A DNA stretch of 42,437 nucleotides, from NCBI GenBank assembly GCA_011525915.1, contig WYBM01000095.1:1-42437 (forward strand), read 5' to 3'. Made by a program: the position numbers and the translations under genes. Below, piece after piece: positions 9,366 to 19,500 of this stretch (the first letter of the stretch is position 1; each line of letters opens with the position of its first letter). The notes beneath the pieces are model-generated. The model had not been told where the DNA came from. It did not search any database and was given only the letters and a program-made list of their open reading frames with translations. The stretch comes from Ardenticatenaceae bacterium. GTDB lineage: Bacteria > Chloroflexota > Anaerolineae > Promineifilales > Promineifilaceae.

Positions 9366-10504
9366 AACCTTTGGGCATCAAGATATGCATTCCTGCTGAT
9401 GAGAATCTGCTGCATTTGGTTGCTGCCCTCAATAATCTCCATGACTTTTGCATCTCGGAAGTAACGCTGTACAGGGTAGTCACTGCTGCAACCATTACCA
9501 CCATGTATTTGTACCGCATCACTAGACACCTTAGCGGCCATGGTAGAGGCAAAATATTTGGCCACCAGCGTTTCTGCGGTAGCGCTTGGATCGCCAATAT
9601 CTTGTAAATACCCGGCGGCATAACATAAAAGCCTGGCCGCCTTCACATTGGTGGTCATGTTGGCGATCAGCTCTTTTATAAGTTGATGGTTTTTGAGGGG
9701 TTCTCCGAACTGTATACGTTCATTGGCATACTTAAGGCTTGCTTCCAAACATGCCTGACCAATGCCCACAGATCCCCACGCCACGGTGTATCGCCCTAAA
9801 TCTAAAGCAGACAAGGCCACTGTTGAAAAGCCGAACCCTAACCCACCAATCAGGGCTTCTTTCCGAACTTGACAGTTCTCCATGTGTAATGTGCCTAGCA
9901 TAGAGGCCCGGGTGCCTAACAGGCCCCAGGTAGGTTCTATACTTAATCCCGGGCTGTTTCTTTCAACCAAAAAGGCTGACGGTTTTCCATCACACTTGGC
10001 AATCAGTAAAAACAGGTCAGCTATTTGCGCGTAGGTTATCCATTTCTTTGTACCATTTAAAACATACCCATCTTCCTGCTTTTCGGCCGTGGCTTCAATT
10101 TGTTTGGCATCGCTGCCTATGTTTGGTTCAGTCAGGGCAAAGGCGCCGATAATTTCGCCAGTGGCTAATTTGGGCAGCCATCGCTCCTTTTGTGCCTGTG
10201 TTCCCCAACGGAGGATGGCATATGAAACCATGCTATGGACGGTTAATAAGCTCCGAACCGAAGAGCAAGCACGGCCAATTTCCGCATTAAGCAAACCAAA
10301 CGTAATCATATCCAGGCCCAGGCCACCATACTCCTCAGGAAGCACCGTACTCAGATACTTTTTTTGGGCCAATTTGGCGATCAGTTCGGAAGGTATCTTT
10401 TGCTCCTGATCAAAATGGTCTGCGTGAGGAAAGATCTCTTTATCGGCGAAGGCTCTAAACGAAGCCTGCGCCTCCTTTTGTTGCAAGGTTAGTTCAATTT
10501 TCAT
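9362..10504 (-). CDS. fkbI-like: Acyl-CoA dehydrogenase, FkbI-type, extender-unit cassette
   Basis: The 380-residue protein is a flavin acyl-CoA dehydrogenase of full length. It has FALTEPNIGSD (the FALTEPxxGSD flavin/substrate motif), a GGNGCSSDYPVQRYFRDAK segment, and near the C-terminus IIEGSNQMQ, where the Glu takes the place of the catalytic base in this family. In FkbI/ZmaI-type pathways the enzyme oxidises the ACP-bound tartronic semialdehyde to hydroxymalonyl-ACP instead of making an enoyl-CoA. The ATG at 10504 is preferred over the in-frame GTG at 10516, because the GGAG that would serve the ATG overlaps that GTG. It sits between the ACP and FkbH genes. The TAG stop lies in the end of a repeat. 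The cassette context makes a role in ordinary beta-oxidation unlikely. Confidence 0.92.
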   Translation of the reverse strand: MKIELTLQQKEAQASFRAFADKEIFPHADHFDQEQKIPSELIAKLAQKKYLSTVLPEEYGGLGLDMITFGLLNAEIGRACSSVRSLLTVHSMVSYAILRWGTQAQKERWLPKLATGEIIGAFALTEPNIGSDAKQIEATAEKQEDGYVLNGTKKWITYAQIADLFLLIAKCDGKPSAFLVERNSPGLSIEPTWGLLGTRASMLGTLHMENCQVRKEALIGGLGFGFSTVALSALDLGRYTVAWGSVGIGQACLEASLKYANERIQFGEPLKNHQLIKELIANMTTNVKAARLLCYAAGYLQDIGDPSATAETLVAKYFASTMAAKVSSDAVQIHGGNGCSSDYPVQRYFRDAKVMEIIEGSNQMQQILISRNAYLDAQRF

Positions 10505-10510
10505 TTCATA

Positions 10511-10514
10511 CTCC
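10511..10514 (-). promoter_or_regulatory. Shine-Dalgarno GGAG that decides the ATG start
   Basis: On the minus strand GGAG lies 6 nt before ATG 10504. It overlaps the alternative in-frame GTG (10514-10516), which itself has no visible ribosome binding site. Confidence 0.6.
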
Positions 10515-10565
10515 ACACCATTGTACGGCGGCTTTTTTGCCTGATTTTTCAGTCCAGGCCAGTCT

Positions 10566-10682
10566 TAGGTAAACTGCGAAAAGTTTTCGGATGTAAAAAG
10601 AGGCGTTTTCTCGCGGTTTACTCGAGTAATCGGCAACGCCTCAAGCGGTTTTTATTTTTGAATGATTGTTGCCGATTACCTA
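10566..10682 (+). repeat. Twin-hairpin repeat, copy A
   Basis: The 117-bp element is bounded by TAGGTAA and TTACCTA. Hairpin 1 has arms 10569-10579 and 10611-10621 (GTAAACTGCGA with TCGCGGTTTAC, one G-T pair). Hairpin 2 has perfect 11-bp arms 10627-10637 (TAATCGGCAAC) and 10668-10678 (GTTGCCGATTA). A related copy in the opposite orientation is at 36000-36114. The right end supplies the TAG stop codon of the small ACP gene (10680-10682). The two stem-loops could act as a REP-like element, an mRNA stabiliser or an attenuator; the sequence does not decide. Confidence 0.85.
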
Positions 10683-10934
10683 GCTTTGTAAGACAGCACC
10701 CTTTTTCTGCGCTATCAGACGCGTCAAAGCATTAATCGTACGGAAGTTATCCATATCCAGGTCTTCATTTTCTATGACAACTTGAAATGTTTTTTCCACA
10801 AAGAGAATGAGCTGCATCGCAAAAAGCGAATTCACAAAGCCCAGCGAAAAAATATCTTCATCGTCTTGCAAATCATAGTTTTTGAAAAACGAGGCTAAAA
10901 ATTGTTTGATTTCTGTTTTTATTTCTGATTCCAT
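10680..10934 (-). CDS. fkbJ-like: Discrete acyl carrier protein, FkbJ-type
   Basis: The 84-residue protein has an ACP fold pattern with phosphopantetheine attachment serine S36 in GFVNSLFAMQL; Asn replaces the usual Asp of DSL, as is common in this family. It would carry the three-carbon unit from glyceryl to hydroxymalonyl during oxidation and then present it to an AT domain. The ATG has AGAGG about 10 nt upstream. It lies 51 bp after the 3-hydroxyacyl-CoA dehydrogenase gene. Its stop codon falls in the edge of the twin-hairpin repeat, so the last residues may have been reset by that insertion. Confidence 0.93.
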   Translation of the reverse strand: MESEIKTEIKQFLASFFKNYDLQDDEDIFSLGFVNSLFAMQLILFVEKTFQVVIENEDLDMDNFRTINALTRLIAQKKGAVLQS

Positions 10935-10985
10935 GGAAATAGTACCTCTTTAAATTTTTGGTTTTTTAGATTAAACGTCGATCTT

Positions 10986-11840
10986 TTACTGATACGTATA
11001 AAAGCCTTGGCCACTTTTACGGCCGTGTAACCCCGCATCTACCATTTTCTTGAGCAGCGGGCATGGACGGTACTTACTATCATTAAAACTCTCATACAAC
11101 ACCTCAATAGAGTAGAGAATGGTGTCTAAGCCGATCAAATCGGCCGTTTCAAGCGGTCCCATCTTATGCCCAAAACAATTCTTAAAAAGCCGATCGACAT
11201 CCTGGGCAGACGCCACCTGATCATGCACCAGGTAAACGGCTTCATTCACCGTTAACATCAAAACACGGTTAGAAACAAAGCCGGGTGAGTCATTAACAAT
11301 GATGCAGTCCTTGCCCATACCGGCCAGAAACGTTTTTGCCCGTTCGATGGTTTCTTCCGAGGTATGATAACCACGAATAACTTCTGCCGTCTGCTTCAGG
11401 GGAACCGGGTTCATAAAATGCATCCCGATAATCCGATCTGGGCGTTTTGTGACTGAACCAATGCGTGTAATTGAAATACAAGACGTATTGGCCGCAAACA
11501 CACAATGCTCCGGGCATATTGCGTCGAGTTTAGGGTACACTTCCTTCTTTATATCCCACTTCTCAACAACATTTTCAACAACAAAATCCACATCTTGTAA
11601 TTGACTGTAATCTGTTGTCAACGTGATCCGTGCCAGCACATCATCCAGGTTTTCGACACTGGCCGATTTATTGAACATACGCTCAAAGCGCATGTTCTTC
11701 TGAATCTCCGCCTTTGCCTTTTCCAGGACTTCGTCTGAAATGTCAACAAGAACAGCCCTATGATTTGTCTGGGCCAGGTTCTGAGCTACACCTACACCCA
11801 TAACCCCTGCACCAATAACCCCAACAACTTCTATTTTCAA
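10986..11840 (-). CDS. fkbK-like: 3-hydroxyacyl-CoA dehydrogenase, FkbK-type
   Basis: The 284-residue protein is a two-domain 3-hydroxyacyl-CoA dehydrogenase. The N-terminal Rossmann motif GVIGAGVMGVGVAQNLAQ binds NAD(P). GMHFMNPVPL holds the catalytic histidine (H141). The C-terminal helical domain ends with GRKSGQGFYTY, a typical family ending. In FkbK/ZmaG-type pathways it oxidises glyceryl-ACP to the 2-hydroxy-3-oxo intermediate. The start is TTG 11840, supported by a perfect AAGGAGG 6 nt upstream (11847-11853); no ATG fits better. It follows the monomodular PKS by 36 bp and is first in the cassette, so it is probably in one operon with the megasynthases. Confidence 0.92.
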   Translation of the reverse strand: MKIEVVGVIGAGVMGVGVAQNLAQTNHRAVLVDISDEVLEKAKAEIQKNMRFERMFNKSASVENLDDVLARITLTTDYSQLQDVDFVVENVVEKWDIKKEVYPKLDAICPEHCVFAANTSCISITRIGSVTKRPDRIIGMHFMNPVPLKQTAEVIRGYHTSEETIERAKTFLAGMGKDCIIVNDSPGFVSNRVLMLTVNEAVYLVHDQVASAQDVDRLFKNCFGHKMGPLETADLIGLDTILYSIEVLYESFNDSKYRPCPLLKKMVDAGLHGRKSGQGFYTYQ

Positions 11841-11846
11841 TGGTAG

Positions 11847-11853
11847 CCTCCTT
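11847..11853 (-). promoter_or_regulatory. Strong Shine-Dalgarno AAGGAGG before a TTG start
   Basis: AAGGAGG on the minus strand sits 6 nt before TTG 11840. It is the strongest ribosome binding site in the window and fixes the non-ATG start of the dehydrogenase gene. Confidence 0.75.
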
Positions 11854-11876
11854 AATCTATAGTATCTTGTGCTTAT

Positions 11877-14800
11877 TTAATCTACGGCCGCTTCTTCAAG
11901 CGCTTCCAACTCATCAATGATGGCCATTTCCACAGCAATAGCCAATTCTGCCACCGTGGATGCCATTAATACCAGCGCTAATGACAAATTCACTTGAAAT
12001 ATTGGCCGCAGGCGTGAAATCACTTGTATCCCAATGAGCGAATTTCCGCCCAACTCTAAAAAATGATCATGAATACCGACGGGTTCAATGCCCAAAAGAT
12101 CTTGCCATATTTCAACAATGTGTTGTTCTACCTCATTGGTTGGTGGTTCATACGGCACCATCAACTCTGGGCGTGGATGCAAGGGGGTGGCTTCGCCTGT
12201 TTTACTATTTGCCCCTCGTATAGAAACCATATGCACCCACTGATCAAGCCGGGCCATCAGGCTGCCGGTAGAGTTTACCAACTGACCTGTAAAACCGTTG
12301 GCAATCACTTTTTCAAGCGCTTGAATGGCTTCTTCCGGCAGCATTTCAAACTCGGCCACAGTGACCCCCATGCCTTCATGCATATTGGCACGCGTCCGCC
12401 ATGTGTCCCAGTTTATACAACACCACCATTGAGGAGACCGAAGGTTGTGCAGCTGCGTAAAGGCATCCATAAACTTATTGGCGGCCGCATAGGCACCAAA
12501 CTCCAAACCACCTAAGACAGAAGCCAGCGAGGAAAACAGAACACAAAAATCAAGTTCTTTACCCGCCAGCACCTTTTCTAAAACATACAGGCCATACACC
12601 TTAGCCCCAAAATGCGCTTCACACTGCTCCACAGACAAATTCTGCATAGGCGCAAAAAAGCGCTGATCCGTGGAAATGCCGGCGGCATGGAGGACACCAT
12701 GCAAGGTGCCAAATTGAGCTTCAATTTGGGCCACAACGGCCGTCATCTGCGCCTCATCTGAAGCCTGTGCTTGCATCACCTGTATGTCTGCTCCGCCTGA
12801 CCGCCAAGATTGAAGCTGGTTGATTTTAGCGCTGATAGGGTCACGAGCATCATGAGAGGCCAGCCAGTCAGGCCATGCTTCAGATGAGGGGAATGCGGAG
12901 CGGGTGGTTAAAACCACCTTTGCCTGCACTGATTCTGCCAGATACCCGGCCAGAATCATGCCCACAGCCCCCAGCCCGCCGGTAATCAGGTAAACGCCGT
13001 TTTGTCGTAGAGGCGTCTTATCAACCGCCTTTAAATAAAGCGGTTCATACGTTTGTGCCCATCGCTTGTTATGGCGATAAGCCACCGCCAGGTCGATTGT
13101 TTTTTGGGTAAATTCGGTAACAAGTTGATCAGCCAGCCAGGTTGTCTGCCATGCACTTCCCTGTGGCCATTCAATGTCCACATAATGGCAGGTAATATTC
13201 AAGTTTTCTTGAGGAATGACCAGGCATTCACCTAAAACAGTCGCCTTCTCGGGGCAGATTGCCTCTGCCCCCGTGACAGACTGGGCATTACTTGTAATGG
13301 CCCAAAGGGACAGCTCTTCTGCATAATTCCCCATGCCCTTAATCAAGGAAAGAAGGCTGTAAAACCCAAGCTGCTGCGCTTGCGAAAATCGCATAGCAGG
13401 GTCATCATTGTCAGCTAATGGGTCAATACCCCATAAATGCACCATATGGTTGGGGGTGGCTGGCAGCGCAGCAAACAAGTGGCGATAATCCTCTACGGCT
13501 TGAGGATCAAGACTGTACACATTGTCGCCTAGTTGGGCAAACTGCGTACCAACCTGCACCTTTATCACTATGCCACCGGCTTTTTCCAGGCGCTCCGCCA
13601 GTAACACCCCAATGCCTTGTTTGTCTAAAAACAGAAGCCATACATCACCATCGGCATCTAATGACCGCACATCTACCATGTTCCAGGACGGCGTTTGTTT
13701 CCAGACGGGCTGGTAGAACCAGTCACCACTATCTGGTTTTTTGCCCGCTGCCTCTTGTGTCACCCTGGCATCCTGTACAGGGGATCTGTTTTCCTCTATC
13801 CAATAACGCCTCTGCTCAAAAGGATACGTGGGTAATGACAGGCGCCGGCGCCGTTCGTATGTATAAAATTCGGGCCAATCTATGGTGATACCCATAAGCC
13901 AGAGTTTGCCTATTGTTTTTAGTAAGCAGGCGCTATCTGCCTGCTCGTCGTAAACATAACGAATGGTAGGGAAGATGCGGAGTGCCTGTTCTGTGCCACA
14001 ATGGGGGTGCTGGCGTATAAAAGACCCCATACTTTGCCCCGGCCCAACTTCTAACATGACCTGCTCTTGGTTTTGCAACAGCTCGTTAATGCTTGAAGAT
14101 AGCTGAACGGGCTGACACAAATGATTCGTCCAGTAGGTGGGGTCAGTCGCTTCGGCCGCCGTTATCCAACTGCCGGTCACATTAGATAAATAGGGAATCT
14201 CCGGTGCATGCAACGTCACACTTTGAACTAATTGAGCAAAGTCATCCCTGATGGGCTCCATCATGGGCGAGTGAAAGGCGTGTGTTGTGGGCAGCAGGCG
14301 GCAAGCAATGTCCCGGGCAGTCAGGATTTCCTGCAGTGCGGTGATTGCCTCCGGCGGACCAGCCACCACCGAAGAAGTTGGCGTAAGAACACCTGTCAGG
14401 GCTACTGCTTCATTCAGAAACGGCTGCAGCTCAGCCTCTGGCAGCGAAATGGTCAACATAGCTCCGGGCGCCAACGCCTGGATCATCTGCGCCCGTTTGG
14501 CGACTAACATCAAAGCATCTTCAAGGGTCAGTACACCCGCCAGGCACGCCGCCACATACTCACCCAGGCTGTAACCCACCATCGCTTTGGGCTGCACACC
14601 CCATGACATTAAAAGTTGCGCCAAAGCATACTCAACCACAAATGTAGCCGGTTGGGCCACGGCCGTTTGCTGCAAAGGCCCGGCAGCTTCATTTCCGTTC
14701 TGGTGGTTCAACATCTTACGCAAATCAAGACCATGGGCCTGCTTCGCGGCTGATGGCTGATCACGCTCCGGGTAAAGCACATCTCGCAAATCACATTCCA

Positions 14801-16526
14801 GGTAAGGCGTTAATAATGCACAACAACGATCCACCCATTCTTTAAACACCGGCTCCGTCTGATAAAGCTGCTGGCCCATCCCTACGTAATGATCACCAAC
14901 ACCAGGAAAAACAAAAGCCAACGGCCGTTCACGGTGCGTTTGATGAACCGTGAACACACGCTTTGGGTCATTGATGGCCAAAGCCGCCGCGCCATCTTCC
15001 AAATCATGACAAACAACAATGCGGCGATGATTAAAAAGTGCCCGCCCCACCTGCAACGTATAGGCCACATCGGCCAGGTTCAGTGTTGGGTTTTCTTTCA
15101 GGTAGGTGGCCAGATTAGATGCAGCCATTTCCAAAGCCCCCTCCGTTTTGGCGGAGAGAAGCAACAATTGATAGGGACGGGACGGGCTTACCGGTTCTAG
15201 TTCTGGCGCTTCTTCCAGCACCACATGAGCGTTTGTTCCTCCCACCCCAAATGAGCTCACGCCTGCCCGGCGGGGCCATTCCCCATTTGACTCCCATGGA
15301 CGCAGTGCGGTGTTCACATAGAATGGGCTGTTGTCCAAGCCAATATCGGGATTGGGTTTCTGAAAGTTCAACATAGGTGGCAGCAGCTTATGCTGCAACG
15401 ACAAAGCCGCTTTAATGATGCCAGCCACACCCGATGCCCGATCCAAATGACCTATATTCGGTTTAACAGAGCTCAGGGCACAGAAGTGCCTCTTACCCGT
15501 ATTTTGGGGGAATGCTTTCATCATGGCCCGCAGCTCTACAGAGTCGCCCAGGGGTGTTCCCGTACCATGCGTTTCAATATAGCCAATGGTTTCCGCCTCT
15601 ACCCCGGCATTTCCTAACGCGGTAGCAATGACTGCCGACTGTCCATTCACGCCCGGCGCAGTGAAGCCGACACGAGCCACACCGTCATTTGTCACGGCCG
15701 ATCCTCGAATCACCGCATAAATGTGATCCCCATCTTCCACCGCATCTTCCAGTCGCTTGAGGACAACAACCCCCAGGCCATTCCCCATTACCATGCCATT
15801 GGCCCCGGCATCAAATGTGCGGCATTCACCATCCGGCGCGAAGATTCCACCTTCCTGGTACATATACCCTTTGGCTTGCGGTACGAGGATGGCCGCGCCT
15901 CCCGCCATGGCCATATCACACTCATAGGCCAGCAAACTCTGGCAGGCCAGATGAAGGGCAACCAGGGAAGTGGAGCAGAATGTCTGTACAGAGATACAGG
16001 GGCCTTTTAAGTCCAGTTTATAGGCCACCATGGTTGTTAAAGCATCAGTATCATTGCCAGTTGACAGTTGAAAGTCACCTACCAACTCAACAATATCGGG
16101 GTTAGAAATTAAGTTACGTTCCTTGTAAGTTGAAGGAAACTTACCAGCAAATATGCCTATCAATCCCTTGTACGTTCCGGGATCATACGCAGCGTCCTCC
16201 AGCGCCGTCCACGCGCACTGTAAGAAAAGCCGTGTCTGCGGATCCATTGTTTCTGCTTCACGGGGGGTAAAGCCAAAAAATGAAGCATCAAACAGGTCAA
16301 TGTCTTTCACCACCGTGCCTACCTTTACGTAGTCAGGGTTGTTAAGCAGGCTGGGGTCAACCCCAGCCGCCAGCAGCTCTTCATCGGTAAGCGTGCGAAT
16401 AGACTTGGTGCCGCTAACAAGATTCTGCCAATATTCAGCGATGTTCTGCGCATCTGGAAATTGACCGGCCATACCAACGATGGCTAATGATAGTTCGGGC
16501 AAGTTTTGCGAGTTATCAGATATCAT
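11877..16526 (-). CDS. Type I PKS module KS-AT-KR-ACP
   Basis: The 1549-residue protein carries one extension module. KS about 10-440 has active Cys184 in QTFCSTSLV, His320 (ETHGTGTPLGD) and His360 (KPNIGHLDRASG). AT about 535-860 has Ser653 in GYSLGE and HAFH at 749-752, the malonyl-like form. KR has TGGLGAVG and a YAAAN catalytic Tyr motif. ACP has FLELGGNSLI with attachment Ser1496. No DH, ER or MT is present, so the product keeps a beta-hydroxyl. The AT stretch GVLTPTSSVVAG differs from the usual NGP-type sequence and resembles the PKS at 36136-40743, so one of these ATs may take the hydroxymalonyl unit (inference). The C-terminal helix after the ACP (VEMAIIDELE) resembles that of the same PKS; both are followed by NRPS proteins. 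ATG 16526 is 6 bp after the preceding stop, suggesting translational coupling. Confidence 0.95.
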   Translation of the reverse strand: MISDNSQNLPELSLAIVGMAGQFPDAQNIAEYWQNLVSGTKSIRTLTDEELLAAGVDPSLLNNPDYVKVGTVVKDIDLFDASFFGFTPREAETMDPQTRLFLQCAWTALEDAAYDPGTYKGLIGIFAGKFPSTYKERNLISNPDIVELVGDFQLSTGNDTDALTTMVAYKLDLKGPCISVQTFCSTSLVALHLACQSLLAYECDMAMAGGAAILVPQAKGYMYQEGGIFAPDGECRTFDAGANGMVMGNGLGVVVLKRLEDAVEDGDHIYAVIRGSAVTNDGVARVGFTAPGVNGQSAVIATALGNAGVEAETIGYIETHGTGTPLGDSVELRAMMKAFPQNTGKRHFCALSSVKPNIGHLDRASGVAGIIKAALSLQHKLLPPMLNFQKPNPDIGLDNSPFYVNTALRPWESNGEWPRRAGVSSFGVGGTNAHVVLEEAPELEPVSPSRPYQLLLLSAKTEGALEMAASNLATYLKENPTLNLADVAYTLQVGRALFNHRRIVVCHDLEDGAAALAINDPKRVFTVHQTHRERPLAFVFPGVGDHYVGMGQQLYQTEPVFKEWVDRCCALLTPYLECDLRDVLYPERDQPSAAKQAHGLDLRKMLNHQNGNEAAGPLQQTAVAQPATFVVEYALAQLLMSWGVQPKAMVGYSLGEYVAACLAGVLTLEDALMLVAKRAQMIQALAPGAMLTISLPEAELQPFLNEAVALTGVLTPTSSVVAGPPEAITALQEILTARDIACRLLPTTHAFHSPMMEPIRDDFAQLVQSVTLHAPEIPYLSNVTGSWITAAEATDPTYWTNHLCQPVQLSSSINELLQNQEQVMLEVGPGQSMGSFIRQHPHCGTEQALRIFPTIRYVYDEQADSACLLKTIGKLWLMGITIDWPEFYTYERRRRLSLPTYPFEQRRYWIEENRSPVQDARVTQEAAGKKPDSGDWFYQPVWKQTPSWNMVDVRSLDADGDVWLLFLDKQGIGVLLAERLEKAGGIVIKVQVGTQFAQLGDNVYSLDPQAVEDYRHLFAALPATPNHMVHLWGIDPLADNDDPAMRFSQAQQLGFYSLLSLIKGMGNYAEELSLWAITSNAQSVTGAEAICPEKATVLGECLVIPQENLNITCHYVDIEWPQGSAWQTTWLADQLVTEFTQKTIDLAVAYRHNKRWAQTYEPLYLKAVDKTPLRQNGVYLITGGLGAVGMILAGYLAESVQAKVVLTTRSAFPSSEAWPDWLASHDARDPISAKINQLQSWRSGGADIQVMQAQASDEAQMTAVVAQIEAQFGTLHGVLHAAGISTDQRFFAPMQNLSVEQCEAHFGAKVYGLYVLEKVLAGKELDFCVLFSSLASVLGGLEFGAYAAANKFMDAFTQLHNLRSPQWWCCINWDTWRTRANMHEGMGVTVAEFEMLPEEAIQALEKVIANGFTGQLVNSTGSLMARLDQWVHMVSIRGANSKTGEATPLHPRPELMVPYEPPTNEVEQHIVEIWQDLLGIEPVGIHDHFLELGGNSLIGIQVISRLRPIFQVNLSLALVLMASTVAELAIAVEMAIIDELEALEEAAVD

Positions 16527-16532
16527 TATCCC

Positions 16533-19500
16533 TTATCCTTTTGTTCGACCCCGTTGGCGCTGCTTAAGTTTTTCACGGTGTTTTGCGCCACGCGCCTGTT
16601 GCTGGGCGATAAAATCATCTTCTGGTTGTTGATCGTGGTCAATAAACCGTGCCAACAACCCCACAGTGGGTGCTTCATACAGTGTATGAGCGAATATCTT
16701 TACGCCATTAAGTTCTTTTTGCAGGCGAGATATGAGATCAATGCCAATCAGGGAATTCCCGCCTAAATCGAAAAAGTTATCATTGACCCCAATCTCGGTA
16801 ATGCCTAACAAGTTACTCCATATATCCGCTATCTTTTGCTCTAGATCACTGCCCGGAACGGCATAAGATGTGCCCAGTGCCGGGCGAGGATGTTTGGGCC
16901 GTGACTCTCGTGATAATCGCGCAAGTTCCAAGAGGCTCTCTACAGAATAATGGCGGCTTGCTTCCACCAGATGGCGAAAGTCTTGGGTAGAGACAATAAC
17001 CTGCGGCTGGCGGCTGGATAAAATGCGGGCAAAGGCTTCCTGGCCCTCCTCAAACCCAATCCCGAACCGTTCTCGGCCTTCTCTCAGGCTCTCTTGCAGC
17101 TGTGCATCAAAGCCGTCTAACCCTTCTTCCCAGGCATTCCATTTCCACTCACCCCAATTGATTGAGGTTACTTGTCGCTTGCTGCCCATATGCCGCTGGG
17201 CATAGCCATCTAAGAATGCATTGGCAGCACAGTAATCTATTTGACCCACGCCACCGCCCATAAATGAGCTGACTGAGGAAAACAAGACGAGAAAATCAAT
17301 ATCGATGCCGGCGTTTTGCAAGAGACGGTCCATGATCAATGTACCCATGACTTTGGGGGCTAAAACGGCCGTGGCTGCCTCCACTGTTTTTAACTGGATT
17401 AACCCAACACCGGGCACACCCGCTGCATGAACAATACCGTGAATGGTGCCAAACCGGGCTACAGCCTGGTCTACAGCTGCCTTCATCTGCTGCTCATCGG
17501 CCACATCAGCCGCCACCACCAGCACCTCGGCACCCAGCGATTCTAACTGCTGCACACACCGTATCTTCCGGCCAACACCATACTCACCATCATCGGCAGC
17601 CAGAATCTGCTCCCACTTCTCACGCGCGGGCAGCCCAGAGCGACCGGTGAGAATTAACTTGGCTTGTGTCGTCTGTGCCAGGTACTCTGCCATGGCCAGA
17701 CCAATACCACCCAAACCACCGGTCACCAGGTAAACACCCTGCGGCCGTAACTGAGGTAAGGTTTGCTCTGTTACCTTGGGCAAAGGAATTGGCTCTACAT
17801 TTTGTACCCATCGTTGGTGACCGCGCAAAGCAATGGTATTGTTACTTACATCGGCCGTCAACTCTCCCAACAAATTTACCAATAATGCTTCTGCTTGCCA
17901 GCTGCCGGCCCCTGGCCATACAACATCGATACATTGGCAAGTTACCCTGGCATATTCCTGCGGGATGACTTTGCATGGCCCAATGACAGTTGTCTTTTCG
18001 GGAATGATGCGTTCATTCCCGATCACTGGCTGTACATGGGAAGTGACCACGGATAACTGATATCCTGAGGCCATCCCCCCTAGGGCTTGGGCCAAAAACA
18101 TTAAACTATAAAAGCTTACATCCAATGTCTGCTCTAGAAAATCTTCGTCTTGATCGCGCACTTCGTCGGCTGTCACGCTCCACAGATGCACCACTTTGGT
18201 CGGTTCCCACCCTTGTTTCTCCAGCCTGCTTAGAAGCTCAACATAGTCTCCAGGCGAACGCGGCTGTATGATGTATTGAGATTCTGTTACCTGCTGGAAA
18301 GACGCCCCCGGCCGCACAGTTACCACATGTTGTTTACGATCTGCCAGCCATTGTGCTGCCTGCTCACCCAGTCCATATGCATCCTGGAACAGCAGCCAGC
18401 AAGAAGCGTCTGCCTTTTCCATAGGTGGAAGTGAAGGTAAACGAGGTGGTGTCTGGCTCCAAACCGGTAAGTAAAACCATTCGTCGGCCGCCTTACGTGG
18501 TAACGAGGCCGGGTCTTCCTCAAAGTCACTGGTGCTCCAGCCGCCTAGCCCCTTTCGCGGTTCCATCCAATAACGCTGGCGCTCAAAGGGATACGTGGGC
18601 AGCGGGATTCGGCACCGTTGTTCTGCCTCATAAAACCCTGACCAGTCGGGCTCCGCCCCCAGCAACCACAACTTGCCCAGTACGCTCAGCAAAAATGCCT
18701 GGTCAGGCTGGCTGTCATAGGCATACCGCATGGTAGAAAGCACCAACTGTATCTGGCTAGAAGCACAATCGGGGTGCAGCTTGGCAAAGGAGCCAAGGGA
18801 TTGGCCCGGCCCCACTTCCAACAATATCTGGTCTTCTTCTTTTAGAAGTTCGGTAAGGGCGTCAAAAAACTGTACCGGTTGGCACATATGCTCCGCCCAA
18901 TAGCCGGGGTCGGTGGCCTGTTCGGCCGTTATCCAGGTACCGGTCACATTAGAGAGGTAAGGGATACGGGGTGGATTAAGCTTGACCGTCTGTGCCAACT
19001 CGGTCAATGGCGCCATCAGGGAAACCATGGTACTTGAGTGGAAAGCATGGCTGGTGTTTAATAAGCGATAGGCAATGCCACGTTCAATCAACTGTGCTTC
19101 CAACCCCTTAATGCCTTCTGGCGTACCGGCCAACACACAACTCGTTTCGCCATGATGGATGGCTAATGATACTTCTTCCGAAAGCCAGGGTTCTATAGCA
19201 TCTTTTGAAAGCGAGACCGCCACCATGTTACCGGGCGGCAGCGACTCTATCATCTGTGCCCGGACGGCAATTAACTTCAGGGCATCTTTAAGTGATAGTA
19301 CACCTGACAGACAGGCGGCTGTGTATTCACCTAAGCTGTAACCCACCATGGCTTGCGGCCGTATGCCCCAGGACATGAGCAAGTGGGCCAGGGCATATTC
19401 GATCACAAAAACAACCGGCTGCGCTATGCTGGTCTTATTTAACCTCTGTGCCGCGGGTGACAATACCGGTTTCTCGCTGTTTAACATGGCCCGTAGGTTG

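Noticed and set aside
9298..9621. 107-codon frame overlapping the acyl-CoA dehydrogenase end
   Set aside because: It is out of frame with a complete dehydrogenase and has no family similarity.
10505..10679. Rho-independent terminator after the ACP gene
   Set aside because: The hairpins are better explained by the twin-hairpin repeat; no stem followed by a clear T-run in the transcribed direction was found.
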